Assembly: GCA_964655005.1 (NCBI GenBank)
Contig: CAZZKE010000033.1
Span: 1-31,143 of the forward strand
Reading direction: 5' to 3'
Length of the DNA: 31,143 nucleotides
From: CAZZKE01 sp964655005
GTDB taxonomy: Bacteria > Pseudomonadota > Alphaproteobacteria > Rhodospirillales > JABHCV01
Below are positions 1 to 7,064 of this stretch, piece after piece. The notes beneath the pieces were generated by a model that saw only the letters and a program-made list of their open reading frames with translations, had not been told where the DNA came from and did no database searches. The number at the start of each line of letters is the position of its first letter. The stretch's first letter is position 1. The position numbers and the translations under genes are program-made.

Positions 1-7
1 GCACTGA

Positions 8-83
8 TCCGGCATAGCTCAGTTGGTAGAGCAGCTGACTGTTAATCAGCTTGTCGCAGGTTCGAGTCCTGCTGCCGGAGCCA
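8..83 (+). tRNA. tRNA-Asn (GTT)
   Basis: A complete cloverleaf is visible. The 7-bp acceptor stem TCCGGCA (8-14) pairs perfectly with TGCCGGA (73-79), followed by discriminator G80 and an encoded CCA (81-83). The anticodon stem 34-38/46-50 closes a 7-base loop with anticodon GTT at 41-43, which reads asparagine codons. The T-arm carries the usual GGTTCGAGTCC. It is followed directly by a strong terminator, so it ends its own transcription unit. Confidence 0.97.
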
Positions 84-87
84 ATTA

Positions 88-126
88 AACCCCGTTAAGT
101 CAATGACTTAGCGGGGTTTTTCTTTT
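88..126 (+). terminator. Rho-independent terminator after tRNA-Asn
   Basis: AACCCCGTTAAGT (from 88) can pair with ACTTAGCGGGGTT (to 118), with one G-U wobble and a small loop. It is followed by TTTTCTTTT. The GC-rich base plus the U tract right after the CCA end fits intrinsic termination of the tRNA transcript. Confidence 0.85.
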
Positions 127-220
127 GGAAAAACAAGAGAACATTGACGATTGACCAACTTTTTTCAGATTGTTTAACCAACTTTCCAAACTTTATTGAC
201 TTCATCGCCGTCATAATAGG

Positions 221-2476
221 ATGCTGGCGTTGGATAAGTATGAGGACCGACCCCCGGCAATGACCCCAGAACCAGACGGCAAGACCGGCGAAAATACGCT
301 CAATAAAATTATTGCTTCCGGGGCGATAGCCACCATAATTTTTGCACTTGATCTAGCGGCCCCCCTCGGCGTCGCCGGCGGGGTGCCGTATGTAATTCTG
401 GTACTGTTTGGCTGCCGGTTTCAGGAAAGATTGGCGGTTTTCGTATTGGCCGCAATCGGTTCGATCCTGACCGTACTGGGCTATTTTTTCTCCCCCGAGG
501 GCGGCGTCGGCTGGGTCGTTCTGGTCAATCGCTCCTACGCTATTATCGCCATATGGGCGACTGCATTGGTCATCTGGTGGGCTTTTCGCGAACCCTTATT
601 TAAGGCCCGCATACCGACGGGACGACAGCGGCCCGAACCAAAAGCCCCGTTCTTTATGGAGCGGGAATGGCTTCTCGTAATCCTGCTGATCGCCATCATC
701 ATTATTTCTTTCCTGGGAGTTACCTCGCGCATCGAAAACGAGGCGAAACGGGAACTGCGCAGATCTATGGAAACGATATTGCAGGCGGCCCACGCCGGGA
801 TCGCCAGTAAAATTACCGAACAGAAAAAAATTACCCGTACCTGGGCCGAGAATTCGCAAATTCTGGAATTATCCGGCAACCTGCTGAAGCTGCCACAGGA
901 TGCGGCGACCCTGATCGACAGCCCGGCCCAGAAAAAACTTCGGGAATTTATGGTATCGCTGTTCAAAACCGCTAATTATCAGGACTTTTTTATTATCGGC
1001 GACGGCAACGTAAACCTGGCTTCCATGCGCAACAGCGCCGTCGGCAGCATCAACCCACTGGCCGGAAACGCGGGCTTTCTTGACCGGGTACGGGCCGGCG
1101 AAACACTGATAAGCCTGCCGCAGGTATCCGATAAACCGCCGGAATACACGACATCGGAAGATACCCATAGCCATGCGGCAATGTTCGCGGCCGCCCCGAT
1201 CAGGGGGGCCGATGGCGTACCCGTCGCCGTGCTGGCGTTTCGCCTGGTGCCGCATCTGTTCCTGCCACCAATACTGGAACGCGCCCGCACCGGAGACACC
1301 GGCAAGACATATGCCTTCGACAGGAAAGGGGTATTAATCAGCGAGAGTCGTTTTAACCGGCAACTCCGGCAGATCGGCCTGATCTCCGGCGACAGTTCCA
1401 GCCTGAAAGTCGAAATTCGCGATCCCGGAGTCAATATGCTTCATGGCGGCACTCCGTTGCTGCCCCGCGAGCGGCAACCGCTGACACTTATGGCCAAAAG
1501 CGCCACGGCAGGGGAAAGCGGCTCGAATTTCGACGGTTACCGCGATTATCGGGGAACGCACGTCGTCGGGGTCTGGCTCTGGGATGATAAAATCGGCTTT
1601 GGCATGGCCATGGAAATCGATGTCGATGAGGCCTTTGCCTCTTTTTATAATGTGCGTTTTGTCATTCTCGCTTTCTCGGTGTTGTCCATCGGCACCCTGA
1701 TTTTGCTGACCATGGCGTTTTCGTACTCACGACGGCAGATATTGCTGGCCAAGAATCAGGCCGAAACGGCCAGTCGCGCCAAGTCGGACCTGCTAGCGAA
1801 CATGAGCCACGAACTGCGTACGCCGCTGAACGCGATCATCGGCTTTTCCGAATTGATGGAAAGGGAAATACATGGCCCCGTAAACAACGATACCTACCTT
1901 GAATATCTGGCCGACATTCATCATTCCGGACGCCACCTTCTGGATCTTATAAACGATATTCTGGATGTCTCGGCGATCGAGGCCAATGCCCTGAAATTAC
2001 ACGAAGAGAACGTCAGCATTCCTGAAATCATCGATGCCGCCATCCATCTGCTCAGGATCCAGGCCGAACTTGGACAGGTGAAAATTTCCTCGTCCGTCGA
2101 TCCGGAAATACCGCTGATTTACGCCGACCGGAGGCGGATCAAACAGGTCGCGCTCAACCTGCTCAGCAACGCCGTCAAATTTACCCCGAAAGGGGAAAAA
2201 GTCATTGTAAACGCACAGCTAAATGACGATGGCTCCCTCGCCTTGATCGTCAGCGACACCGGCATCGGCATGGCGGAAAAAGAGCTAACCACGGCGTTCA
2301 GCACGTTTGGCCAGGTCGACAGCGGCCTGAACCGCAAGCATGAAGGCGCCGGTTTGGGGCTGCCGCTGACCAAGGGCCTGATGGAACTGCACGGCGGCAT
2401 CCTGGAAATCGAAAGCATCAAGGATTACGGCACCATGGTAACGGTGACTTTCCCCAAGGAGCGTGTAATCAGATGA
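221..2476 (+). CDS. Membrane sensor histidine kinase (Cache-like sensor, HisKA-HATPase)
   Basis: A 751-residue sensor kinase expected in the inner membrane. Residues about 28-125 hold several hydrophobic helices (a compact multi-TM module). A further TM lies at about 146-168, a periplasmic Cache-like region at about 170-475, and a last TM near 480-505. The cytoplasmic part has a HisKA H-box, SHELRTPLNAIIGF, with phospho-acceptor His530. It is followed by an N-box (NLLSNAVKF), G1 (DTGIGM), F (TFGQVD) and G2 (GAGLGLPL) typical of HATPase_c. There is no receiver domain and no adjacent response regulator, so it is an orphan kinase, probably for a phosphorelay. The signal is unknown. The start is uncertain: ATG 221 has almost no Shine-Dalgarno, and ATG 260 is preceded by GAGGA at a long distance; either would keep all domains. 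Confidence 0.9.
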   Translation: MLALDKYEDRPPAMTPEPDGKTGENTLNKIIASGAIATIIFALDLAAPLGVAGGVPYVILVLFGCRFQERLAVFVLAAIGSILTVLGYFFSPEGGVGWVVLVNRSYAIIAIWATALVIWWAFREPLFKARIPTGRQRPEPKAPFFMEREWLLVILLIAIIIISFLGVTSRIENEAKRELRRSMETILQAAHAGIASKITEQKKITRTWAENSQILELSGNLLKLPQDAATLIDSPAQKKLREFMVSLFKTANYQDFFIIGDGNVNLASMRNSAVGSINPLAGNAGFLDRVRAGETLISLPQVSDKPPEYTTSEDTHSHAAMFAAAPIRGADGVPVAVLAFRLVPHLFLPPILERARTGDTGKTYAFDRKGVLISESRFNRQLRQIGLISGDSSSLKVEIRDPGVNMLHGGTPLLPRERQPLTLMAKSATAGESGSNFDGYRDYRGTHVVGVWLWDDKIGFGMAMEIDVDEAFASFYNVRFVILAFSVLSIGTLILLTMAFSYSRRQILLAKNQAETASRAKSDLLANMSHELRTPLNAIIGFSELMEREIHGPVNNDTYLEYLADIHHSGRHLLDLINDILDVSAIEANALKLHEENVSIPEIIDAAIHLLRIQAELGQVKISSSVDPEIPLIYADRRRIKQVALNLLSNAVKFTPKGEKVIVNAQLNDDGSLALIVSDTGIGMAEKELTTAFSTFGQVDSGLNRKHEGAGLGLPLTKGLMELHGGILEIESIKDYGTMVTVTFPKERVIR

Positions 2477-2557
2477 CCGCGACGGTGAAAAATATTTGAG
2501 TTCTCGCCCCGTCGAAAAAGCCTATACTACCCCCCCGGCAAACAGGGGAGGAAACCC

Positions 2558-3331
2558 ATGACCGATACTCTGTTCATGATTCACGGCATGTGGGGAACCG
2601 GGGACCAGTGGTCCAATTACCGGAAATTTTTCGAAGCCAAGGGTTTTAAGGTGCTGACCCCGACCCTGCGGCACCATGTCGCCGGCCAGCCGCCGGACCC
2701 GGCGCTCGGCATCACCGGCCTGGAAGATTACGCCGACGATCTGGAGCGGGAAATCATGGGCCTGCCCGATAAGCCGATAATCATCGGCCATTCCATGGGT
2801 GGATTGCTGGCGCAGAAACTTTGCGCGCGCGGGCTCGGCAAGGCCGGCATATTTCTTACCCCGGCAGCGCCGCACGGCATCATCGCGCTGACCCCGAGCG
2901 TCATCAAATCCTTCCGCCGCATCATGATGACCTGGGGGTTCTGGCGCAAGCCGACGTATCCAACCTTCGAAGAGGCCTGGTATTCAGTCTACAACCTGCT
3001 GCCGCGGGAAGAAGCCCGCGCGGAATATGAAAGGCTGACCCACGAATCCGGCCGGGCGGCGTTTGAAATCGGCTTTTCGCTGCTCGACGGCAACCGGGCA
3101 TCGGCCGTCGATGCCGGCAAAATCGACTGCCCCCTGCTGGTTATCGGCGCGTCACAGGACCACATCACCCCGGCCTCGGTGGTCCGCAAGATCGCCGCCA
3201 AGTATAAAGATAATTGCGACTACAAGGAATTTCCCAACCACGCCCACTGGGTCCTTGGCGGCGCCGGCTGGGAAGATGTCGCCGGTTATTGCCTCGCCTG
3301 GATGGGCGACAAAGTAGCAGCCGGCAACTGA
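2558..3331 (+). CDS. Alpha/beta-fold hydrolase
   Basis: A 257-residue protein without signal peptide, expected to be cytosolic. It opens with the beta-strand and oxyanion region LFMIHGMWGTGDQW and has the nucleophile elbow GHSMGG (Ser79). A likely acid is Asp201 in GASQDHITP, and the catalytic His is His228 or His230 in PNHAHW, which completes a Ser-Asp-His triad. The substrate cannot be predicted; lipase, esterase and lysophospholipase-like activities are all possible. The start is supported by AGGGGAGGA at 2544-2552. A TATACT at 2523-2528 could be a -10 element, but no good -35 is present. It is the first gene of a probable three-gene unit with the coiled-coil protein (2-nt gap) and the GAF cyclase. 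Confidence 0.88.
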   Translation: MTDTLFMIHGMWGTGDQWSNYRKFFEAKGFKVLTPTLRHHVAGQPPDPALGITGLEDYADDLEREIMGLPDKPIIIGHSMGGLLAQKLCARGLGKAGIFLTPAAPHGIIALTPSVIKSFRRIMMTWGFWRKPTYPTFEEAWYSVYNLLPREEARAEYERLTHESGRAAFEIGFSLLDGNRASAVDAGKIDCPLLVIGASQDHITPASVVRKIAAKYKDNCDYKEFPNHAHWVLGGAGWEDVAGYCLAWMGDKVAAGN

Positions 3332-3333
3332 CC

Positions 3334-3822
3334 ATGGACGAGGCCGTGCCTTCATCTCCACCCTCCCCGGCCAATGATGCCGGCGAAGCGCTGCTGCTGG
3401 CGCAGGCCGAGATCAGGCACCTGAAACAGACCATCGTCGCGCTGCGCGACGAGCTTGAAAGCGCCCATTTCCAAAAAGACAAATCCGAGCAGGACGCGGC
3501 CTCCAGGTTGCGCGACGAAATGCAGCAGTTCAAGAACACCATCACCGCTTTACGGGATGAACTGGAACAATTACACACCGCCAAGGATGAAGAAATTCAG
3601 GGCATGAAGGCGAGCGCCAATGGCGAATTGGTCATGCTGAGGGATACCATCCAGGCCCTTCGCGATACCCTGGACAGGGTCAAGGCCGATGGCGAACAGC
3701 TAAGGCAAACCCTGCACACCAATAGCCACGCCGAAATCAGGCAGCTTCAGGACACTATCAAGGCGCTGCGTCGGGAACTGGAAAAACCCGCCCCTAAACG
3801 CCGCGGCAAGCGGCTGAAATAA
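3334..3822 (+). CDS. Coiled-coil protein with four exact 36-residue repeats
   Basis: A 162-residue charged protein with no recognised domain and no signal or TM segment. After a Pro/Ser-rich N-terminus, almost the whole chain is predicted helical. The motif TIxALRxELE recurs with its Thr at residues 33, 69, 105 and 141, an exact period of 36. The C-terminus is basic (KRRGKR), which could bind nucleic acid, acidic lipid or a protein. The frame stays open upstream, but ATG 3334 is preferred: it lies 2 nt after the hydrolase stop, and upstream codons would overlap that gene. The cyclase starts 10 nt downstream, so a scaffold or partner role for the hydrolase or cyclase is a reasonable inference. 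Function unknown. Confidence 0.8.
   Translation: MDEAVPSSPPSPANDAGEALLLAQAEIRHLKQTIVALRDELESAHFQKDKSEQDAASRLRDEMQQFKNTITALRDELEQLHTAKDEEIQGMKASANGELVMLRDTIQALRDTLDRVKADGEQLRQTLHTNSHAEIRQLQDTIKALRRELEKPAPKRRGKRLK
3412..3783 (+). repeat. In-frame 108-bp (36-codon) repeat units in coiled-coil gene
   Basis: Four units, each with a core of the form LxxTIxALRxELE, are spaced by exactly 36 codons without indels. The cores are LKQTIVALRDELE, FKNTITALRDELE, LRDTIQALRDTLD and LQDTIKALRRELE. Nucleotides have diverged while the amino-acid pattern and spacing are kept. This suggests old internal duplication under selection for helix register. Confidence 0.85.
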
Positions 3823-3832
3823 GGATCGGACA

Positions 3833-6118
3833 ATGGCAAGGAAACCCGGCAACCGCGTCAGCGCCGAAACCAGACGCATGCAGCAGGCGGAACTGCTGCT
3901 TGGCGTCTCACGCAAGGTCGCCGCCATCGAATCCCTGGACGAGGTCCTGTCCATCCTGATGGAAATGACGACCTGGGAACTGGGCACCGAACGTTCCACA
4001 TTGTTTCTAAACGACGCGCAGACCGGCGAGCTTTATTCCCGCGTCGCCCAGGGTAACTTTCAGCGTGAGATTCGTATGTTGAACGATTCCGGCATCGCCG
4101 GGCATGTCTTTACGTCGGGCGAAGGCCTGATTATCCATGATGTCTACAAACACAAATGGTTTAACAAATCCGTCGATGAGCAAACCGGCTACCGCACCCG
4201 GAACATGATTTGCGTGCCGATAAAAACCGTAAAGGGGAAGATTATCGGCGTCGCCCAGACCCTGAACAAGAAGAAGGGCCGCTTCACCAAGGCCGATATC
4301 GAACTGCTGCAAGCCATGACGACCCAGGCATCGATCGCCCTGCAAAGTACCCAGTTCGTCGAAAAGATGAAAATAACCCGTAAAAACGAACTGGAATTTC
4401 TCGACATCGTATCCGACGTAACTTCGGAAATCGATCTCGGCGCGATGCTGGCGAAAGTCATGGGAGAAGCGACACGGATGCTGCACGCCGACCGCTCGAC
4501 GCTGTTTCTCAACGACGAGAAAACCAATGAATTGTTTTCCCGCATCGCCATGGGGGAAACCGTCGGCGAAATCAGGCTGCCCAACCACGTGGGTATCGCC
4601 GGGGCGGTATTCACCAGCGGCAAGTCGGTCAACATTCCCCATGCCTACGCCGACCTGCGCTTCAATCCGGCTTTCGACAAACAAACCGGTTATTTCACCC
4701 GCTCGATTCTGTGTGTGCCGGTGGTCAACAAGACCGGCAAGGTGATCGGAGTCACCCAGGTCCTCAACAAGCAGGGCGGTCCGTTCACCGACGAAGATGA
4801 ACAGCGCCTCAAGGCGTTCACCGCCCAGGTCGCCATCGGGCTGGAAAACGCCAAGCTGTTCGACGATGTCCAGAACATGAAAAACTACAACGAAAGCATG
4901 CTGGAAAGTATGTCGAACGCGGTCATCACCACCGATGAAGTCGGCAAAATTATTACCTGTAACGCCGCCGGCCACAAGATTCTGCATGTCGGCGACGAAG
5001 GAATTCTGGGTAGCCAGGCGGAAGACTATTTCACCGGAGCCAATTCATGGATCATCGACAAGCTGAAAAAAGTCGATCAGGAACAGGTATCCAATCTGGT
5101 CATGGACGCCGAAATGATAGTCGGCTCGAATGATTCAGGGTCGCGGGAAACCCTGTCGGTCAATGTTACTTTTTTACCGTTAACGGACGCCGATCAGAAA
5201 AAATTGGGGTCGATGGTGATGATCGAGGACATCAGTTCGGAAAAACGCATGAAATCCACCATGTCGCGTTACATGGACCCGGCGCTGGCCGACCAGATGA
5301 TGGCCGGCGGCGGCGACATCATGGGCGGCGTCGAAACCGTAGCCACGGTGATGTTTTCCGACATCCGCAGTTTTACGACGATTACCGAGGCCCTGGGCGC
5401 CCAGGGCACGGTGGCGCTGCTTAACGAATATTTCACCATCATGGTCGATTGCATCACCGACGAAGGCGGTATGCTGGACAAGTTCATCGGCGACGCCACC
5501 ATGGCCGCTTTCGGCATTCCGATCGCCCACGACGACGATGAAGACCGTGCCGTGCGGGCCTCTATCAAGATGATCGTCAAGCTGTGGGAATGGAACAGGA
5601 CACGCGAGGAGAATGGCCTGACGGCGATCGATCACGGCATCGGATTGAACACCGGGAAGATCGTATCGGGCAACATCGGCAGTCCCAAGCGCATGGATTA
5701 CACGATGATCGGCGATGGCGTTAATCTGGCGGCCCGGCTGGAATCGGCCTGCAAACAATATTCGGCACATTTACTGATTAGCGAATTTACCCGGGCCAAA
5801 CTGAAAGGCACCTATCGCATCCGCGATATCGACGATGTCGTGGTCAAGGGCAAAACCGAACCGGTCGGCGTTTTCGAGGTCCTAGACTACCACACCGATA
5901 AAACCTTCCCCAACCTTATGGACAACGTAAATTACTTCAACGAAGGGCGGAAAAACTACCGTGCCGGGCGCTGGGACAAGGCCATTTTATCCTTCCGGGA
6001 ATGCCTGAAAGCCAATCCCGGAGATGCCCTATCCGCCACCTATATCGAACGCTGCCGCCATTTGAAAAAAGCCAAACCGAAGGATTGGCTGGGCATTTGG
6101 GTGATGACTTCTAAATAA
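3833..6118 (+). CDS. GAF-GAF-PAS class III adenylate cyclase
   Basis: A 761-residue soluble cyclase. Two GAF domains (about 20-175 and 190-350) each carry the N-K-(x)n-F-x3-D(E) signature (LNKKKGRFTKAD and LNKQGGPFTDEDE) known from cyclic-nucleotide-binding GAFs. A PAS-like region follows at about 355-470, then the catalytic domain at about 490-660. Metal ligands are Asp510 (FSDIRSF) and Asp554 (KFIGDA). The adenine-selecting pair is Lys550 and Asp622 (RMDYT), which points to cAMP rather than cGMP. Transition-state residues Asn631 and Arg635 are present. The tail has a TPR-like helix pair and ends KPKDWLGIWVMTSK. The order resembles cyanobacterial CyaB1-type cyclases with cAMP feedback through the GAF pair. 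AAGGA lies 7 nt before the ATG. The 3' end overlaps the convergent radical-SAM gene by 8 nt. Confidence 0.93.
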   Translation: MARKPGNRVSAETRRMQQAELLLGVSRKVAAIESLDEVLSILMEMTTWELGTERSTLFLNDAQTGELYSRVAQGNFQREIRMLNDSGIAGHVFTSGEGLIIHDVYKHKWFNKSVDEQTGYRTRNMICVPIKTVKGKIIGVAQTLNKKKGRFTKADIELLQAMTTQASIALQSTQFVEKMKITRKNELEFLDIVSDVTSEIDLGAMLAKVMGEATRMLHADRSTLFLNDEKTNELFSRIAMGETVGEIRLPNHVGIAGAVFTSGKSVNIPHAYADLRFNPAFDKQTGYFTRSILCVPVVNKTGKVIGVTQVLNKQGGPFTDEDEQRLKAFTAQVAIGLENAKLFDDVQNMKNYNESMLESMSNAVITTDEVGKIITCNAAGHKILHVGDEGILGSQAEDYFTGANSWIIDKLKKVDQEQVSNLVMDAEMIVGSNDSGSRETLSVNVTFLPLTDADQKKLGSMVMIEDISSEKRMKSTMSRYMDPALADQMMAGGGDIMGGVETVATVMFSDIRSFTTITEALGAQGTVALLNEYFTIMVDCITDEGGMLDKFIGDATMAAFGIPIAHDDDEDRAVRASIKMIVKLWEWNRTREENGLTAIDHGIGLNTGKIVSGNIGSPKRMDYTMIGDGVNLAARLESACKQYSAHLLISEFTRAKLKGTYRIRDIDDVVVKGKTEPVGVFEVLDYHTDKTFPNLMDNVNYFNEGRKNYRAGRWDKAILSFRECLKANPGDALSATYIERCRHLKKAKPKDWLGIWVMTSK

Positions 6119-7046
6119 GCCTGTTCAGGCCGTGCCTGACGATCATATCCTGGGCCCGTCGCAGGTCGGTTATGCCGGGCCGGTGATCGATTTCGGGGAA
6201 ATCCACCGCCTTGTAGCTGGGCCGGTAATCGGTCATCAAATTAACATAGGTGTTGGGCGATATTTCCTGGGCCAAAAACTTGAGAACCAGATCGGTATCG
6301 GCCAGGCCATCCGGCAGCAGCAGATGGCGAACCAGAAGACCGTGCCGGGCAATACCATCTTCACCGATAACAAGGTCGCCGACCTGGGCGTGCATTTCCC
6401 GGATCGCCGCCCGGTTGACGGCAACGTAGTCATTAATTTTAGAGAATTTACGCGCGGTCTCCGATGATCCGTACTTCATGTCGGGAATGTAGATATCGAT
6501 CACCCCGTCCAGCAGGGCCAATGCCTCCAGGCTGTCGTAGCCGCCGGAATTGTATACAAGGGGAAGCATCAGGCCTTCTTCTGCGGCAATCAGCAGGGCC
6601 TCAAGAATCTGAAAAACAACATGGCTGGGACTGTTCAAATTGATATTGTGACAGCCCTGCCGCTGGATATCGAGCATCATATCGGCAAGCCGCCGGGCAT
6701 CGGCGACGCCGCTTTCGCCATGCCATTCCGGGTCGGAATGTTCGCAATAAACACATCGCATATTGCACCAGGAAAAGGTGATAACCCCGGTGGCGTTGGT
6801 GCCGCGCACCGAATCTTCGCCACTGTAATCCGGTCCGTAGGAAAGGACCCGCGCTTCGGCCCCGGTTCGGCAGGCGACCCCGTGCAGGGCCGCAAACCGG
6901 TCAACCCGGCAATATCGGGCGCAAAGATCGCAGGTGGCCATTTGATCGCGGGCCTGCTTGACCCTTTTCGCCAGTTCGCCGTTTCGCAGCAGCATCAGGT
7001 ATACCGGCTGGTCCAGGGCCCTAGGCACAGCGCATGAATGTGTCAT
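6111..7046 (-). CDS. Radical SAM protein, PflA-like
   Basis: About 311 residues. The CxxxCxxC cluster motif is seen as WCNMRCVYCE, which binds the [4Fe-4S]-SAM centre. It is preceded by an extra cysteine group, CDLCARYCRVDR, that may hold an auxiliary cluster. The pattern fits the COG1313-type proteins annotated as pyruvate formate-lyase activating enzyme-like; the true substrate is unknown and no glycyl-radical enzyme is in the window. ATG 7046 is given as start. TTG 7052, two codons earlier, is also possible, and neither has a clear Shine-Dalgarno. The gene begins 12-18 nt after the stop of the CHASE2 cyclase, so the two are probably cotranscribed. Its 3' end overlaps the GAF cyclase tail. 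Confidence 0.85.
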   Translation of the reverse strand: MTHSCAVPRALDQPVYLMLLRNGELAKRVKQARDQMATCDLCARYCRVDRFAALHGVACRTGAEARVLSYGPDYSGEDSVRGTNATGVITFSWCNMRCVYCEHSDPEWHGESGVADARRLADMMLDIQRQGCHNINLNSPSHVVFQILEALLIAAEEGLMLPLVYNSGGYDSLEALALLDGVIDIYIPDMKYGSSETARKFSKINDYVAVNRAAIREMHAQVGDLVIGEDGIARHGLLVRHLLLPDGLADTDLVLKFLAQEISPNTYVNLMTDYRPSYKAVDFPEIDHRPGITDLRRAQDMIVRHGLNRLI

Positions 7047-7064
7047 GTCCAATAGGTGGGTACG

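Noticed and set aside
1..220. tRNA-Asn as an integration site for a genomic island
   Set aside because: No integrase gene and no repeat of the tRNA 3' end was seen downstream in the window. The following genes have ordinary composition.
4007..4987. 326-codon open frame on the - strand opposite the GAF domains
   Set aside because: Antisense to well-conserved GAF sequence, no motifs, no plausible start signal.
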